Part shown: in pieces, positions 8,284 to 18,212 of the stretch
Numbering within the stretch: the stretch's first letter is position 1
Layout of the letters: each line of letters starts with the position of its first letter
Assembly (NCBI GenBank): GCA_047607345.1
Contig: JASGDF010000151.1
Span: 1-24,854, forward strand
DNA length: 24,854 bases
Origin: Pseudomonas_S sp047607345
GTDB lineage: Bacteria; Pseudomonadota; Gammaproteobacteria; Xanthomonadales; Xanthomonadaceae
Direction: 5' to 3'
Translations under genes and position numbers: made by a program
Notes under the pieces: generated by a model
Database searches by the model: none
What the model was told of the DNA's origin: nothing
Seen by the model: the letters and a program-made list of their open reading frames with translations, nothing else

Positions 8284-8586
8284 TACTACCCGGTGTTGCC
8301 GTGGATCGGAGTGATCCTGCTGGGCTGGGTGGCCGGGCCGCTGTTCTCGCCATCGCTGGACGGACGCGGTCGCCAGCGCATCCTGGTGGGCCTGGGCGTC
8401 GCCTGCCGGATCGTGCTGCTGGCGGTGTTCGGCCCCAACCAGGGCAGCCGCTTCGGGGTGGCGCCGGACCAGTTCTGGGTGGTATGGGTGGTGAGCGTGG
8501 CGCTGGTGCTGGCGCTGTACCCGCTCACCCGCGCCTTCGCCCGTTACAAACGCCGTACCACGCTGGCCTGGGTCAAGTACTTCTGA
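8284..8586 (+). pseudogene. C-terminal remnant of a DUF1624/HGSNAT-like membrane protein
   Basis: There is no usable start, but the frame encodes YYPVLPWIGVILLGWVAGPL, then a hydrophobic segment, and ends VWVVSVALVLALYPLTRAF followed by ARYKRRTTLAWVKYF and a stop. PVLPWxGVxLLGxxxGPLF and the terminal LYPLxRxFAxxKRR...W(L/V)xYF are typical of DUF1624/heparan-alpha-glucosaminide acetyltransferase-like proteins, but those are about 350-400 residues with several more membrane segments between. The N-terminal two thirds and part of the middle are missing. The family call comes from memory of the end motifs and is moderately sure. Confidence 0.55.
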
Positions 8587-8605
8587 TGTGTACAGGTCCT
8601 CGCGC

Positions 8606-10228
8606 ATGAGCGATCCGCAGCGCCGCCTGCACGCGCTCGCCGGCCACGACGGCGCCCGGGTGATCGATGCGCTGGCGCGCGGCGCCAGCCGTCGCGATGT
8701 GCTGCGGCTGCTGGCCGGCCTCGGCATGGGCGCGGCGCTGTCCGGTGGAGTGCTGGCGCTGGCCGAATCGGCGCATGCGGCGACCCCGCGCCGCGGCGGG
8801 CGCCTGCGCGTGGCCAGCGCGACCGCCTCGATCGCCGACACCCTCGATCCGGCCAAGCAGTCCAACCAGACCGATTACGTGCGCGGCTGCATGCTCTACA
8901 ACGGCCTGACCGCGCTGGACGGCCGGCTGGAGCCGCAGCCGGCGTTGGCCGAGCGCTTCGACAGCGACGATGCGCTGACCTGGGTGTTCAAGCTGCGCCA
9001 CGGCGTGCTGTTCCACGACGGCCGGCCGCTGCGTCCGCAGGACGTGGTGTACTCGCTGCTGCGGCACAAGGACCCGGCCACGGTGTCCAAGGCCAGCCTG
9101 CTGGCCGAGCAGATCGAGAGCGTGCGCGCCAGCGCCGCCGACGAGGTCACGGTGCGCCTGCACCGGCCCAATGCCGATCTGCCGGTACTGCTGGGCACCT
9201 TCCACTTCCACATCGTCCCGGACGGCACCACCGACTTCAGCGGCGGCATCGGCACCGGCCCGTACCGGCTCAAGGAGTTCAAGCGCGGCCTGCGTTCGAT
9301 CGTGGTGCGCAACGAGAATTACTGGAAGCCCGGCCGGCCGTACCTGGACGAGATCGAGTTTTCCGGCCTGGGCGACGAGAGCGCGCGGGTCAACGCGCTG
9401 CTGTCCGGCGACCTGGACCTGGTGGCCTCGATCGACCCGCGCTCGGCGGCGCGGGTGCGCGCCACGCCCGGCTACCGGATGTTCGTCACCCCCTCCGGCC
9501 AGTACACCAACCTGGCGATGCGCGCGGACATGGCGCCAGGCAACCGCCGCGACTTCGTGCTGGCGCTGAAGTACCTGTTCGATCGCCCGCAGATGCGCGA
9601 GGCGATCGCGCTCGGCCAGGCGGTGATCGGTAACGATCATCCGATCGATCCGAACAACCGCTTCTGGAACGCCGAACTGCCGCAGCGCCGCTACGACCCC
9701 GACCGTGCCCGCTATCATTTCCAGCGCAGCGGCGTGGGTGGCGCGCCGATCCCGGTGGTCGCCTCGCCGGTGGCCACCTACTCGGTGGAGATGGCGCTGA
9801 CCCTGCAACAGGCCGCGCGCCGGATCGGCATGAACCTGGAGGTGCGGCGGATGCCGTCCGACGGCTACTGGTCCAACCACTGGGGCAAGAGCGCGGTCGG
9901 CTTCGGCAACGTCAACCAGCGCCCCAATGCCGACAGCGTGCTGACCCAGTTCTTCAAGTCCGATGCGCCGTGGAACGATGCGCACTGGAAGAACGCGCAA
10001 TTCGACCAGCTGCTGCTGGCCGCGCGCTCGGAACTGGACTTCGCGCGCCGCAAGCAGATGTACGCCGACATGCAGGCGCTGATCCAGGCGCAAGGCGGGG
10101 TGGCGATCCCGCTGTTCCTGTCCAGCCTGGACGCGCACACCTCGCGGCTGAAGGGCCTGTCGCCGATCCCGCTGGGCGGGCTGATGGGCTATGCCTTCGC
10201 CGAGCACGTCTGGCTGGAGGACGCCTGA
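8606..10228 (+). CDS. Peptide/nickel-type ABC transporter substrate-binding protein (Tat signal)
   Basis: Periplasmic solute-binding protein of 540 residues, SBP family 5. A twin-arginine signal lies at residues 28-58 (ASRRDVLRLLAGLGMGAALS...SAHA), with cleavage probable after AHA; export of a folded binding protein by Tat is less common than by Sec. The mature part has the family landmarks RGGRLRVASATASIADTLDP, LAERFDSDDALTWVFKLRHG, VLFHDGRPLRPQDVVYSLLR, GTGPYRLKEFKRG and ENYWKPGRPYLDEIEF. I chose the ATG at 8606; a GTG at 8588 would add six residues. It is the first gene of the importer set 8606-13901. Confidence 0.92.
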   Translation: MSDPQRRLHALAGHDGARVIDALARGASRRDVLRLLAGLGMGAALSGGVLALAESAHAATPRRGGRLRVASATASIADTLDPAKQSNQTDYVRGCMLYNGLTALDGRLEPQPALAERFDSDDALTWVFKLRHGVLFHDGRPLRPQDVVYSLLRHKDPATVSKASLLAEQIESVRASAADEVTVRLHRPNADLPVLLGTFHFHIVPDGTTDFSGGIGTGPYRLKEFKRGLRSIVVRNENYWKPGRPYLDEIEFSGLGDESARVNALLSGDLDLVASIDPRSAARVRATPGYRMFVTPSGQYTNLAMRADMAPGNRRDFVLALKYLFDRPQMREAIALGQAVIGNDHPIDPNNRFWNAELPQRRYDPDRARYHFQRSGVGGAPIPVVASPVATYSVEMALTLQQAARRIGMNLEVRRMPSDGYWSNHWGKSAVGFGNVNQRPNADSVLTQFFKSDAPWNDAHWKNAQFDQLLLAARSELDFARRKQMYADMQALIQAQGGVAIPLFLSSLDAHTSRLKGLSPIPLGGLMGYAFAEHVWLEDA

Positions 10229-10230
10229 AC

Positions 10231-11190
10231 ATGGCACGCACACTGCTCAGGCTGCTGGCCGCGCGCCTGGCGATGGGGTTGCTGTCGCTGCTGCTGGTCT
10301 CGGCGCTGGTGTTCGCGATCACCGCGGTGCTGCCCGGCGACGCCGCGCAGGAGAAACTCGGCCAGGACGCCACCCCGGCGGCGGTGGCCGAGTTGCGCCG
10401 GCAGATGGGTCTGGACCGTCCCGCGCCGCTGCGCTACCTGGACTGGCTCGGCGGCATGCTGCGTGGCGATCCGGGACGCTCGCTGGTCAGCGACGCCAGC
10501 GTGCGCGATCTGATCGGCGCGCGCCTGCCCAACACCTTGCTGCTGGCGGCGATCACTGCCGCGATAGCGATCCCGGTCGCGTTGCTGCTGGCGATCGTGG
10601 CGGCGGTCTGGCGCGGCCGCTGGATCGACCGGGCGATCTCGATGGGCGCGGTGGCGGTGGTGTCGGTGCCCGAATTCCTGGTCGCCACGCTGGCGGTGCT
10701 GCTGTTCGCGGTGCAGCTGCGCTGGCTGCCGGCACTGTCCTACGCCAGCGACATCGAGTCGGCCGGGCAGATGCTGCGCACCTTCGCGATGCCGGTGCTG
10801 ACGCTGTGCTGCGTGACCGGCGCGCAGATGCTGCGGATGAGCCGCGCCGCGCTGGTCGACCAGCTCGACGCGCCGTACATCGAGATGGTGCGGCTCAAGG
10901 GCGCCGGGCTGGCGCGGGTGGTGCTCGGCCACGCCCTGCCCAACGCGGTCGGGCCGGTCGCCAACGCGGTGGCGCTGAGCATGTCCTACCTGCTGGGCGG
11001 GGTGATCGTGGTGGAGACCATCTTCAACTACCCGGGCGTGTCCAAGCTGATGGTCGACGGCGTGGCCCAGCGCGACATGCCGCTGGTGCAGACCTGCACG
11101 ATGATCTTCTGCACCGGCTACCTGGCGCTGGTGACGTTGGCCGACCTGCTCGGCATCCTGACCAACCCGCGTCTGCGGCAGCCGCGATGA
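10231..11190 (+). CDS. Peptide ABC transporter permease (DppB-like)
   Basis: Inner-membrane permease of 319 residues with about six helices. It opens with the DppB-type N-terminal helix (LLRLLAARLAMGLLSLLLVS, ending ITAVLPGDAA) followed by the periplasmic loop LRRQMGLDRPAPLRYLDWLG. The ATPase-coupling EAA-like loop is YIEMVRLKGAGLARVVLGHA followed by LPNAV. It starts two bases after the binding-protein stop, so co-translation is likely. Confidence 0.92.
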   Translation: MARTLLRLLAARLAMGLLSLLLVSALVFAITAVLPGDAAQEKLGQDATPAAVAELRRQMGLDRPAPLRYLDWLGGMLRGDPGRSLVSDASVRDLIGARLPNTLLLAAITAAIAIPVALLLAIVAAVWRGRWIDRAISMGAVAVVSVPEFLVATLAVLLFAVQLRWLPALSYASDIESAGQMLRTFAMPVLTLCCVTGAQMLRMSRAALVDQLDAPYIEMVRLKGAGLARVVLGHALPNAVGPVANAVALSMSYLLGGVIVVETIFNYPGVSKLMVDGVAQRDMPLVQTCTMIFCTGYLALVTLADLLGILTNPRLRQPR

Positions 11191-11200
11191 GGAGCGCCGC

Positions 11201-12052
11201 ATGAACACGCATGCCGCATCGATCCTGGTTTCCCGCCTGCGTCCCCGGATGGCCCGGCTCGGCATCGGCGGCGGTATCGCCGCGCTGCTGTTGCTGGGCT
11301 GGAGCATGGCCGCGTTGTTCGGCCCGCGCTGGATCGTCCCGGCGACGGCCGAGATCGGCGCCGGCCCGGTGTTCGCGCCGATCGGCGCGGCGCACTGGCT
11401 GGGCACCGACTACCTGGGCCGCGACATGCTGGCGATGCTGGTGCTGGGCGCGCGCTACACGCTGGGGCTGGCCGCGGCGGCGAGCCTGCTGGCCTGCACG
11501 CTGGGCACCACGCTGGCGCTGCTGGCGGCCGCGGCCGGGCGCTGGGTGGACGCGCTGCTCAGTCGTGGACTGGACACGCTGACCTCGATTCCGAGCAAGC
11601 TGTTCGCGCTGATCGTGGTCGCCGCGTTCGGTTCCTCGCTGCCGCTGCTGGTGCTGACCGCGGCGATCATCTACGTGCCCGGCGCGTATCGCATCGCGCG
11701 CGCGCTGGCGGTCAACGTCGCGGCGATGGACTACGTGGCGGTGGCGCGCGCGCGCGGTGAGGGGCTGGGCTGGCTGATGCGGCGCGAGATCCTGCCCAAC
11801 ATCCTCGGTCCGATCCTGGTCGACCTGGGACTGCGCTTCGTCTACGTGGTGTTGCTGCTGGCGAGCATGAGTTTCCTAGGGCTGGGCGTGCAGCCGCCGG
11901 CGGCGGACTGGGGCACGCTGGTGCGCGACAACCTGGGTGTGCTGGCCGAGGGCGGGGTGGCGGTGCTGGCGCCGGCACTGGCGATCGCCAGCCTGACGGT
12001 CTCGGTCAACGTGCTGATCGACCGGTTGTCGGGGCGGAGGCTGCGTCGATGA
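11201..12052 (+). CDS. Peptide ABC transporter permease (DppC-like)
   Basis: Second permease of 283 residues. The N-terminal helix is followed by the typical DppC loop HWLGTDYLGRDMLAMLVLGA, then five hydrophobic segments and the coupling loop DYVAVARARGEGLGWLMRRE with ILPNI. The C-terminal FLGLGVQPPAADWGTLVRDN is a hallmark of this family. It lies ten bases after the first permease, and GAGG-like bases precede the ATG. Confidence 0.93.
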   Translation: MNTHAASILVSRLRPRMARLGIGGGIAALLLLGWSMAALFGPRWIVPATAEIGAGPVFAPIGAAHWLGTDYLGRDMLAMLVLGARYTLGLAAAASLLACTLGTTLALLAAAAGRWVDALLSRGLDTLTSIPSKLFALIVVAAFGSSLPLLVLTAAIIYVPGAYRIARALAVNVAAMDYVAVARARGEGLGWLMRREILPNILGPILVDLGLRFVYVVLLLASMSFLGLGVQPPAADWGTLVRDNLGVLAEGGVAVLAPALAIASLTVSVNVLIDRLSGRRLRR

Positions 12053-12084
12053 GTCGCGATGGCCGTTTCGCCAAAACTCTCTCT

Positions 12085-12204
12085 GCCGTCATCTCCGCGA
12101 AGGCAGGGATCCATGGACGTTGGCTCTTGAAGCAACAGCAACAGCAACAACGGCAACAGCGAGCGTCGTCGCTTTTCGTAGGAGGGGCTTCAGCCCCGAA
12201 GGGC
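12085..12204. repeat. Repeat cluster between permease and ATPase genes
   Basis: Three repeat types occur in order: a degenerate REP-like palindrome (CGTCATCTCCGCGAAGGCAG, from 12085), a short (CAACAG)n tract (12131-12160, interrupted by CGG), and one copy of the GGAGGGGCTTCAGCCCC element (12178-12204). They split an otherwise tightly packed ABC operon, leaving 190 bp between the permease stop and the ATPase start. The same combination of REP, CAACAG tract and hairpins is present in the two larger gaps. Confidence 0.75.
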
Positions 12205-12242
12205 TTTACCCGTATTCCCCATCCTTCACCGGAGCCATCCCC

Positions 12243-13901
12243 ATGGGCGCATCGCTAGCCGTCCGCGACCTGCGCATCGTCGCCGATGGGCCGCACGGCG
12301 AGCAGGTCATCGTCCACGACCTGGACTTCGAACTGGCGGCCGGGCAGGTGCTGGCGCTGATCGGCGAGTCCGGCTCGGGCAAGACCACCACCGCGCTGGC
12401 GCTGATGGGCCATGCCCGCGCCGGCTGCCGCATCGCCGGCGGCAGCGTGCGGCTGGGCGGGGACGAGGTGCTGTCGATGTCGCCGCGCCAGCAGCGCGCG
12501 CTGCGCGGGCGCCGCATGGCCTACATCGCGCAGAGCGCGGCGGCCTCGTTCGACCCGGCGCGCACGTTGATGGACCAGGTGATCGAGCCGGCGCTGATCC
12601 ACCGGCTGCTGCCGCGCGCGCAGGCGCGTGAGCGCGCGATCGGACTGTTTCGCGAATTGGCGCTGCCGGACCCGGAGCAGCTCGGCCAGCGCTACCCGCA
12701 CCAGGTCTCCGGTGGCCAGCTGCAGCGGGTGATGGCGGCGATGGCGCTGATCACCGACCCGGACCTGGTGATCCTCGACGAGCCGACCACCGCGCTCGAC
12801 GTCACCACCCAGATCGAGGTGCTGGCCGCGTTCCGGCGCGTGGTGCGCGAGCGCAACGCCACCGCCGTCTACGTCTCGCACGACCTGGCGGTGGTGGCGC
12901 AGATGGCCGACCAGATCCTGGTGCTGCGGCATGGCCGCTGCCGCGAGCTGGCACCGACCCAGCGCCTGCTCGACGCTCCCGTCGACGATTACACCCGCGC
13001 GCTGCTGGCCGCCGCCGCGCCGCACCAGACGCTGCAGGCGCCGCAGGTCGGGCCGGGCCAGCGGCTGCTGGAGGTGCACGACATCGCCGCCGGCTATGGC
13101 CGGGTGGGCCGCGACGGGCAGCCGGAAAAGCTGATCCTGCACGAGGTCGGGCTGCGCCTGGATCGTGGCCAGGCGCTCGGGGTGATCGGCGAGTCCGGCT
13201 CGGGCAAGAGCACGCTGGCACGGGTGATCGCCGGATTGGTGGAGCCGTGTGCCGGCGAGGTGCTGTTCAACGGCCGCTACCTGGCGCACGCGCTGCGCCA
13301 GCGCCGGCGCGAGGCGCTGCGGCAGATCCAGATCGTGTTCCAGATGGCCGATACCGCGCTGAATCCGGCGCATACCATCGCGCAGATCCTCGAACGTCCG
13401 CTGCGCTTGTTCCACGGCCTGCGTGGCGTGGCGCTGCGCAGGCGCACGGCCGAGTTGCTGGACCTGGTGAAGCTCCCCGCCACGCTGGTCGAGAGAATGC
13501 CCGGTGGGCTCTCCGGCGGGCAGAAGCAGCGCGTCAACCTGGCGCGCGCGCTGGCGGCCGAGCCGGAACTGCTGCTGTGCGACGAGGTGACCTCGGCGCT
13601 GGACCCGGTGGTGGCCGCGGCGGTGCTGGAGCTGATCGCCGAGCTGCGCCGCGAGCTGGGCATCGCCTGCCTGTTCATCAGCCACGACCTGCATGCGGTA
13701 CGCGCGGTCTGCGACGCAATCGTGGTGATGCGCCACGGCCGGGTGCTGGCCCGGGTCGAGCGCGCCGACTACGATCGCGGCCCGCACCATCCCTACTACG
13801 AGCAGTTGGCGCGCTCGGTGCCGGAGCTGCGCCGCGGCTGGCTCGACGAGATCCATCCGGCCGCGCCGCTGTCGGCCCCCGCAACAGGACGATCGACATG
13901 A
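12243..13901 (+). CDS. Double ATP-binding ABC protein (DppD-DppF fusion)
   Basis: One polypeptide of 552 residues carrying both ATPase domains of a peptide importer. Domain 1: Walker A GESGSGKTT (41-49), Q-loop IAQSAAASFDP (Q97), signature VSGGQ (155-159), Walker B LVILDEPTTALD and H-loop SHD (H213). Domain 2: Walker A GESGSGKST (316-324), Q-loop VFQMADTALNP (Q367), signature LSGGQ (423-427), Walker B LLLCDEVTSALDP and SHD (H481). All catalytic motifs are intact. The ATG at 12243 follows the repeat cluster; the frame is open upstream but only through repeats. Its TGA overlaps the ATG of the next gene (ATGA). Confidence 0.94.
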   Translation: MGASLAVRDLRIVADGPHGEQVIVHDLDFELAAGQVLALIGESGSGKTTTALALMGHARAGCRIAGGSVRLGGDEVLSMSPRQQRALRGRRMAYIAQSAAASFDPARTLMDQVIEPALIHRLLPRAQARERAIGLFRELALPDPEQLGQRYPHQVSGGQLQRVMAAMALITDPDLVILDEPTTALDVTTQIEVLAAFRRVVRERNATAVYVSHDLAVVAQMADQILVLRHGRCRELAPTQRLLDAPVDDYTRALLAAAAPHQTLQAPQVGPGQRLLEVHDIAAGYGRVGRDGQPEKLILHEVGLRLDRGQALGVIGESGSGKSTLARVIAGLVEPCAGEVLFNGRYLAHALRQRRREALRQIQIVFQMADTALNPAHTIAQILERPLRLFHGLRGVALRRRTAELLDLVKLPATLVERMPGGLSGGQKQRVNLARALAAEPELLLCDEVTSALDPVVAAAVLELIAELRRELGIACLFISHDLHAVRAVCDAIVVMRHGRVLARVERADYDRGPHHPYYEQLARSVPELRRGWLDEIHPAAPLSAPATGRST

Positions 13902-14986
13902 CCCACAGCTACCGCATCGCGGTGATCCCCGGCGACGGCATCGGCCAGGAAGTGATGCCTGAAGGCCGGCGCGTGCTCGCCGCCGCCGCCGCGCGCTTCG
14001 GGCTGGACCTGGACTACCTGCACATCCCCTGGGCCAGCTGCGACTGGTACGCCGCGCACGGGCAGATGATGCCCGACGACTGGAAGGCGCAGCTGGCTGG
14101 CGTGGACGCGCTGTACTTCGGCGCGGTTGGCTGGCCGGCAACGGTGCCCGACCACGTCTCGCTGTGGGGCTCGCTGCTCAAGTTCCGGCGCGAGTTCGAC
14201 CAGTACGTCAACCTGCGCCCGGTGCGGCTGTTCGAGGGCGTGCCGTGTCCGCTGGCCAATCGCAGGCCCGGCGAGATCGACTACCTGGTGGTGCGCGAGA
14301 ACACCGAGGGCGAGTACACCGCGCTGGGTGGGATCATGTTCGAGGGCACCGAGCGCGAGATCGTGATCCAGGAATCGGTGTTTTCGCGCCACGGCGCCGA
14401 CCGCGTGCTGCGTTTCGCCTTCGAGCAGGCGCGGCGGCGCGCGCGCAGGCGGCTGACCGTGGCGACCAAGAGCAATGGCATCGCGATCAGCATGCCGTGG
14501 TGGGATGCCCGCGCCGACGCGATTGGCGCGGACTATCCGGAGGTCGTGGTCGACAAGCAGCACATCGACATTCTCTCGGCGCGTTTCGTATTGCAGCCGG
14601 ACCGCTTCGAGGTGGTGGTGGCGTCCAACCTGTTCGGCGACATCCTCTCCGACCTCGGCCCGGCGACCACTGGCACGATCGGGTTGGCGCCTTCGGCCAA
14701 CCTCGATCCGGAGCGCCGTTTCCCCTCGCTGTTCGAGCCGGTGCATGGCTCGGCGCCGGATATCTTCGGCCAGAACATCGCCAACCCGATCGCGATGATC
14801 TGGTCCGGGGCGCTGATGCTGGACTTCCTCGGCGGCGGCACCGGTCCGGCGCGCGCCGCGCACGACGCGATCGTCGCGGCGATCGAGCAGGTGCTGTGTG
14901 CGGGGCCACGCAGCCGCGACCTCGGCGGCGAGGCCTCGACTACCGAAGTCGGTCAGGCCATCGCTGCGTTGGTGGCGGCTGGTTGA
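13898..14986 (+). CDS. Tartrate dehydrogenase/decarboxylase or D-malate dehydrogenase
   Basis: NAD-dependent beta-decarboxylating dehydrogenase of 362 residues in the isopropylmalate/isocitrate dehydrogenase family. It has the N-terminal RIAVIPGDGIGQEVMPEG, the substrate region DHVSLWGSLLKFRREFDQYV, the VRENTEGEY motif (Y140), K191 in TKSNGI, metal-binding aspartates D225 (HIDIL), D248 and D252 (NLFGDILSDLGP), and the NAD-binding EPVHGSAPDIFGQNIANP. DHVSLWG and NLRPVRLFEGVPCPL separate the tartrate/D-malate enzymes from LeuB and Icd. Tartrate and D-malate activity cannot be distinguished here. It is translationally coupled to the ABC ATPase, which suggests that it acts on the imported compound or its product. 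Confidence 0.88.
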   Translation: MTHSYRIAVIPGDGIGQEVMPEGRRVLAAAAARFGLDLDYLHIPWASCDWYAAHGQMMPDDWKAQLAGVDALYFGAVGWPATVPDHVSLWGSLLKFRREFDQYVNLRPVRLFEGVPCPLANRRPGEIDYLVVRENTEGEYTALGGIMFEGTEREIVIQESVFSRHGADRVLRFAFEQARRRARRRLTVATKSNGIAISMPWWDARADAIGADYPEVVVDKQHIDILSARFVLQPDRFEVVVASNLFGDILSDLGPATTGTIGLAPSANLDPERRFPSLFEPVHGSAPDIFGQNIANPIAMIWSGALMLDFLGGGTGPARAAHDAIVAAIEQVLCAGPRSRDLGGEASTTEVGQAIAALVAAG

Positions 14987-15041
14987 TGCAGCCGTCCATA
15001 TTTCGCGATGGTGTTGGTGGTGAAAGCAACAGCAAAGGCTT

Positions 15042-15300
15042 TCGCTCCTGCGGGAGCGAGTCACTTTTCTTTGCTCGTGCAAAGAAAAGTAACCAAAAGA
15101 AGCGCTTCACAGCAGCCGAATGGCTGATAAAGCACGCCCCGGGTCCTCGCGCCCTCCGCGGCTGCGCCGCTCCGGGTTCGCTCCGGTGTCGGGAATTTTC
15201 GGACGCGACATCCTGTCGCGGCCGAAAACGACGTGCTTCCTGCACGTCGCCCCCTGCGGGGGTTTTCTCCCGCCACCTCCGCCGCTGCGGGTACGGGGAC
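15042..15300. repeat. Multi-hairpin dispersed repeat, copy B
   Basis: It has the same order of modules as copy A at 5396. H1 is TCGCTCC-TGCG-GGAGCGA (15042-15059). H2 is CTTTTCTTTGC-TCGT-GCAAAGAAAAG (15064-15089), then TAACCAAAAGAA. A variable spacer includes GCGGC-TGC-GCCGC. H4 is TTTTCGG-AC-GCGACA-TCC-TGTCGC-GG, closed by CCGAAAA (15196-15228). H5 is CGACGTGC-TTCCT-GCACGTCG (15229-15249). H6 is CCCCC-TGC-GGGGG (15250-15262). Compared with copy A the stems change on both sides so that pairing is kept. With the tracts that follow it fills the 596-bp gap between the tartrate and aldehyde dehydrogenase genes, which holds no gene I can support. Confidence 0.85.
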
Positions 15301-15306
15301 CGGAAA

Positions 15307-15348
15307 AGCAAACGCAACAGCAAACGCAACAGCACCAGCACCAGCAAC
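15307..15348. repeat. Degenerate CAACAG-type tract
   Basis: Imperfect units (GCAAACGCAACAGCAAACGC, then AACAGCACCAGCACCAGCAA) follow repeat copy B, just as the perfect GCAACA tract follows copy A. This suggests that hairpin array and tract form one composite element, here decayed. Confidence 0.7.
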
Positions 15349-15390
15349 GTCATCCTGCGATGTTGAGGCCTTCACGCCGCACTATCTTCT

Positions 15391-15476
15391 CGTCATCCCC
15401 GCGCAGGCGGGGATCCAGGGACTTTCGTGCAGATCGCCGCGCACGTTGCTGGGCTCCCGCCTACGCGGGAGCGACG
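15391..15476. repeat. Inverted pair of REP-like palindromes
   Basis: Two 28-base units face each other: CGTCATCCCCGCGCAGGCGG... (15391-15418) and, on the opposite strand, CGTCGCTCCCGCGTAGGCGG... (15449-15476). Their stems are ATCCCCGC/GCGGGGAT and GCTCCCGC/GCGGGAGC, so three base pairs differ by compensatory changes. The arrangement is like the REP doublets mobilised by TnpA-REP (RAYT) enzymes in other bacteria; no such enzyme gene is in this window. Confidence 0.8.
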
Positions 15477-15582
15477 ATTCAAGCTCCTCGGCTAGCGACA
15501 GGGTCCCGACGCTGCGGAGCGACTCCCCTCCGCTGCCTGACTGCCGCCCGTTCTCTTCGGTTCCTTCGATGCAGGCTCCCCC

Positions 15583-17055
<1,473 letters not shown>

Positions 17056-17210
17056 GGCGAGGGGGGCATCTCCATCGCTGGAGCCGCTCACAATCTCCTC
17101 GAATGAGCGCGCCTAGACCCGAACGTGCCCGGCGCCAGGCGGCTCCGGTGGACGGCAGTAGCTCGCAGCCCGACCAAGTCCGTGAGAAGGCTTTCGCGGA
17201 TCGTTGCTTT

Positions 17211-17335
17211 CGGCTGGTCGAGTCCGGGATCGAACCGTCGGGTGGCAGTGTGGGTGACAGCTACGACAACGCGCTGGCCGAGACGATCAACGGACTGTAC
17301 ACGGCCCAGATGATCCATCGGCGCTCATGGCGCAA
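17211..17335 (+). pseudogene. IS3-family transposase fragment (C-terminal DDE region)
   Basis: A short frame encodes RLVESGIEPSGGSVGDSYDN, then ALAETINGLY and IHRRSWR, the region around the catalytic Glu of IS3-type OrfB proteins. Neither the preceding half nor the following 'EAVELATLxWVDWYN' part is present. It breaks off about 12 bases before the intact IS element at 17347. Joining the sequences on both sides of that element does not restore the transposase, so the fragment was already truncated before the insertion. Confidence 0.8.
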
Positions 17336-17384
17336 ACGCAAGCCAGGGTAATCCCCCCATTTTTAGCAGTCGCCAGAAGTGGAG

Positions 17385-18212
17385 CTATGCGGCCATCGCC
17401 AGTTTCATTGCAGGGGTGATGCCGCCGAGCGCCATGTTGGGGCGCTCGTGGTTGTACGTCCATAGCCAGCGCGTGGCCTTGTCCTGCACCTGCTCGATGG
17501 TGTCGAACAAGGTCGTGGCCAGCCAGGCGTAGCGGACGGTGCGATTGTAGCGTTCGACGTAGGCGTTCTGCTGTGGCTTGCCCGGCTGGATGTGTTCGAT
17601 CCGGATGTCGTTGCGTTCCGCCCACGCCAGCAGTGTCCCACTGATGTATTCCGGGCCATAGTCGCAACGAATCATGCGCGGCTTGCCGCGCCATTCGATG
17701 ATCTGGTCCAGAGACCGGATCACCCGCGCCGAGGGCAGTGACAGGTCCACTTCGACGCCCAGCCCTTCGCGGTTGAAGTCGTCCAGCACGTTGAACAGCC
17801 GGAAGCTGCGGCCGTCGGCCAATTGATCATGCATGAAGTCCATCGACCAGACCTGATTGATCGCCCCCGGTACCGCCAGTGGCTCGGGCCTGTCCCGTAT
17901 CAGCCGCTTCCTCGGCTTGATCCGCAGATTCAACTCCAGCTCCCGATAGATCCGGTACACCCGCTTGTGGTTCCAGCCAAAACCCTTCACGTTGCGCAGG
18001 TGCAGGAAGCACAGGCCAAAACCCCAGTCGCGATAGGTCGTGGTCAGGCGCACCAGCCAGTTGGCGATGCAGGTGTTCTCTTCCGATGCCCGGGCCTGGT
18101 ATCGGTAGCAGCTCTCACTGACCTCGAAGGTCAGACAAGCATGCCGGATGTTCGTGCGCCCGTGCTCCACCGCTGCTCGGGCCATCTCCCGGCGCTGAGA
18201 TGGCCTCACCAT
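17385..18212 (-). CDS. IS3-family transposase OrfB (DDE integrase domain)
   Basis: Catalytic part of the transposase, 275 residues from the ATG at 18212. An N-terminal HTH_21-like region (HACLTFEVSESCYRYQAR) precedes the rve integrase core. The DDE triad is read as D in QVWSMDFMHDQLADG, D in RCDYGPEYISG and E in QPGKPQQNAYVERYNRTVR. The C-terminus is YNHERPNMALGGITPAMKLA. It is probably made as an OrfAB fusion through the A7 slip site at 18212-18218. Its frame is open and uninterrupted. Confidence 0.92.
   Translation of the reverse strand: MVRPSQRREMARAAVEHGRTNIRHACLTFEVSESCYRYQARASEENTCIANWLVRLTTTYRDWGFGLCFLHLRNVKGFGWNHKRVYRIYRELELNLRIKPRKRLIRDRPEPLAVPGAINQVWSMDFMHDQLADGRSFRLFNVLDDFNREGLGVEVDLSLPSARVIRSLDQIIEWRGKPRMIRCDYGPEYISGTLLAWAERNDIRIEHIQPGKPQQNAYVERYNRTVRYAWLATTLFDTIEQVQDKATRWLWTYNHERPNMALGGITPAMKLAMAA

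Noticed and set aside
12255..14141. 628-codon antisense frame over the ABC ATPase gene
   Set aside because: High-GC shadow frame rich in Arg, Gln, His and Ala with no motifs; the plus-strand frame contains two complete ATPase domains.
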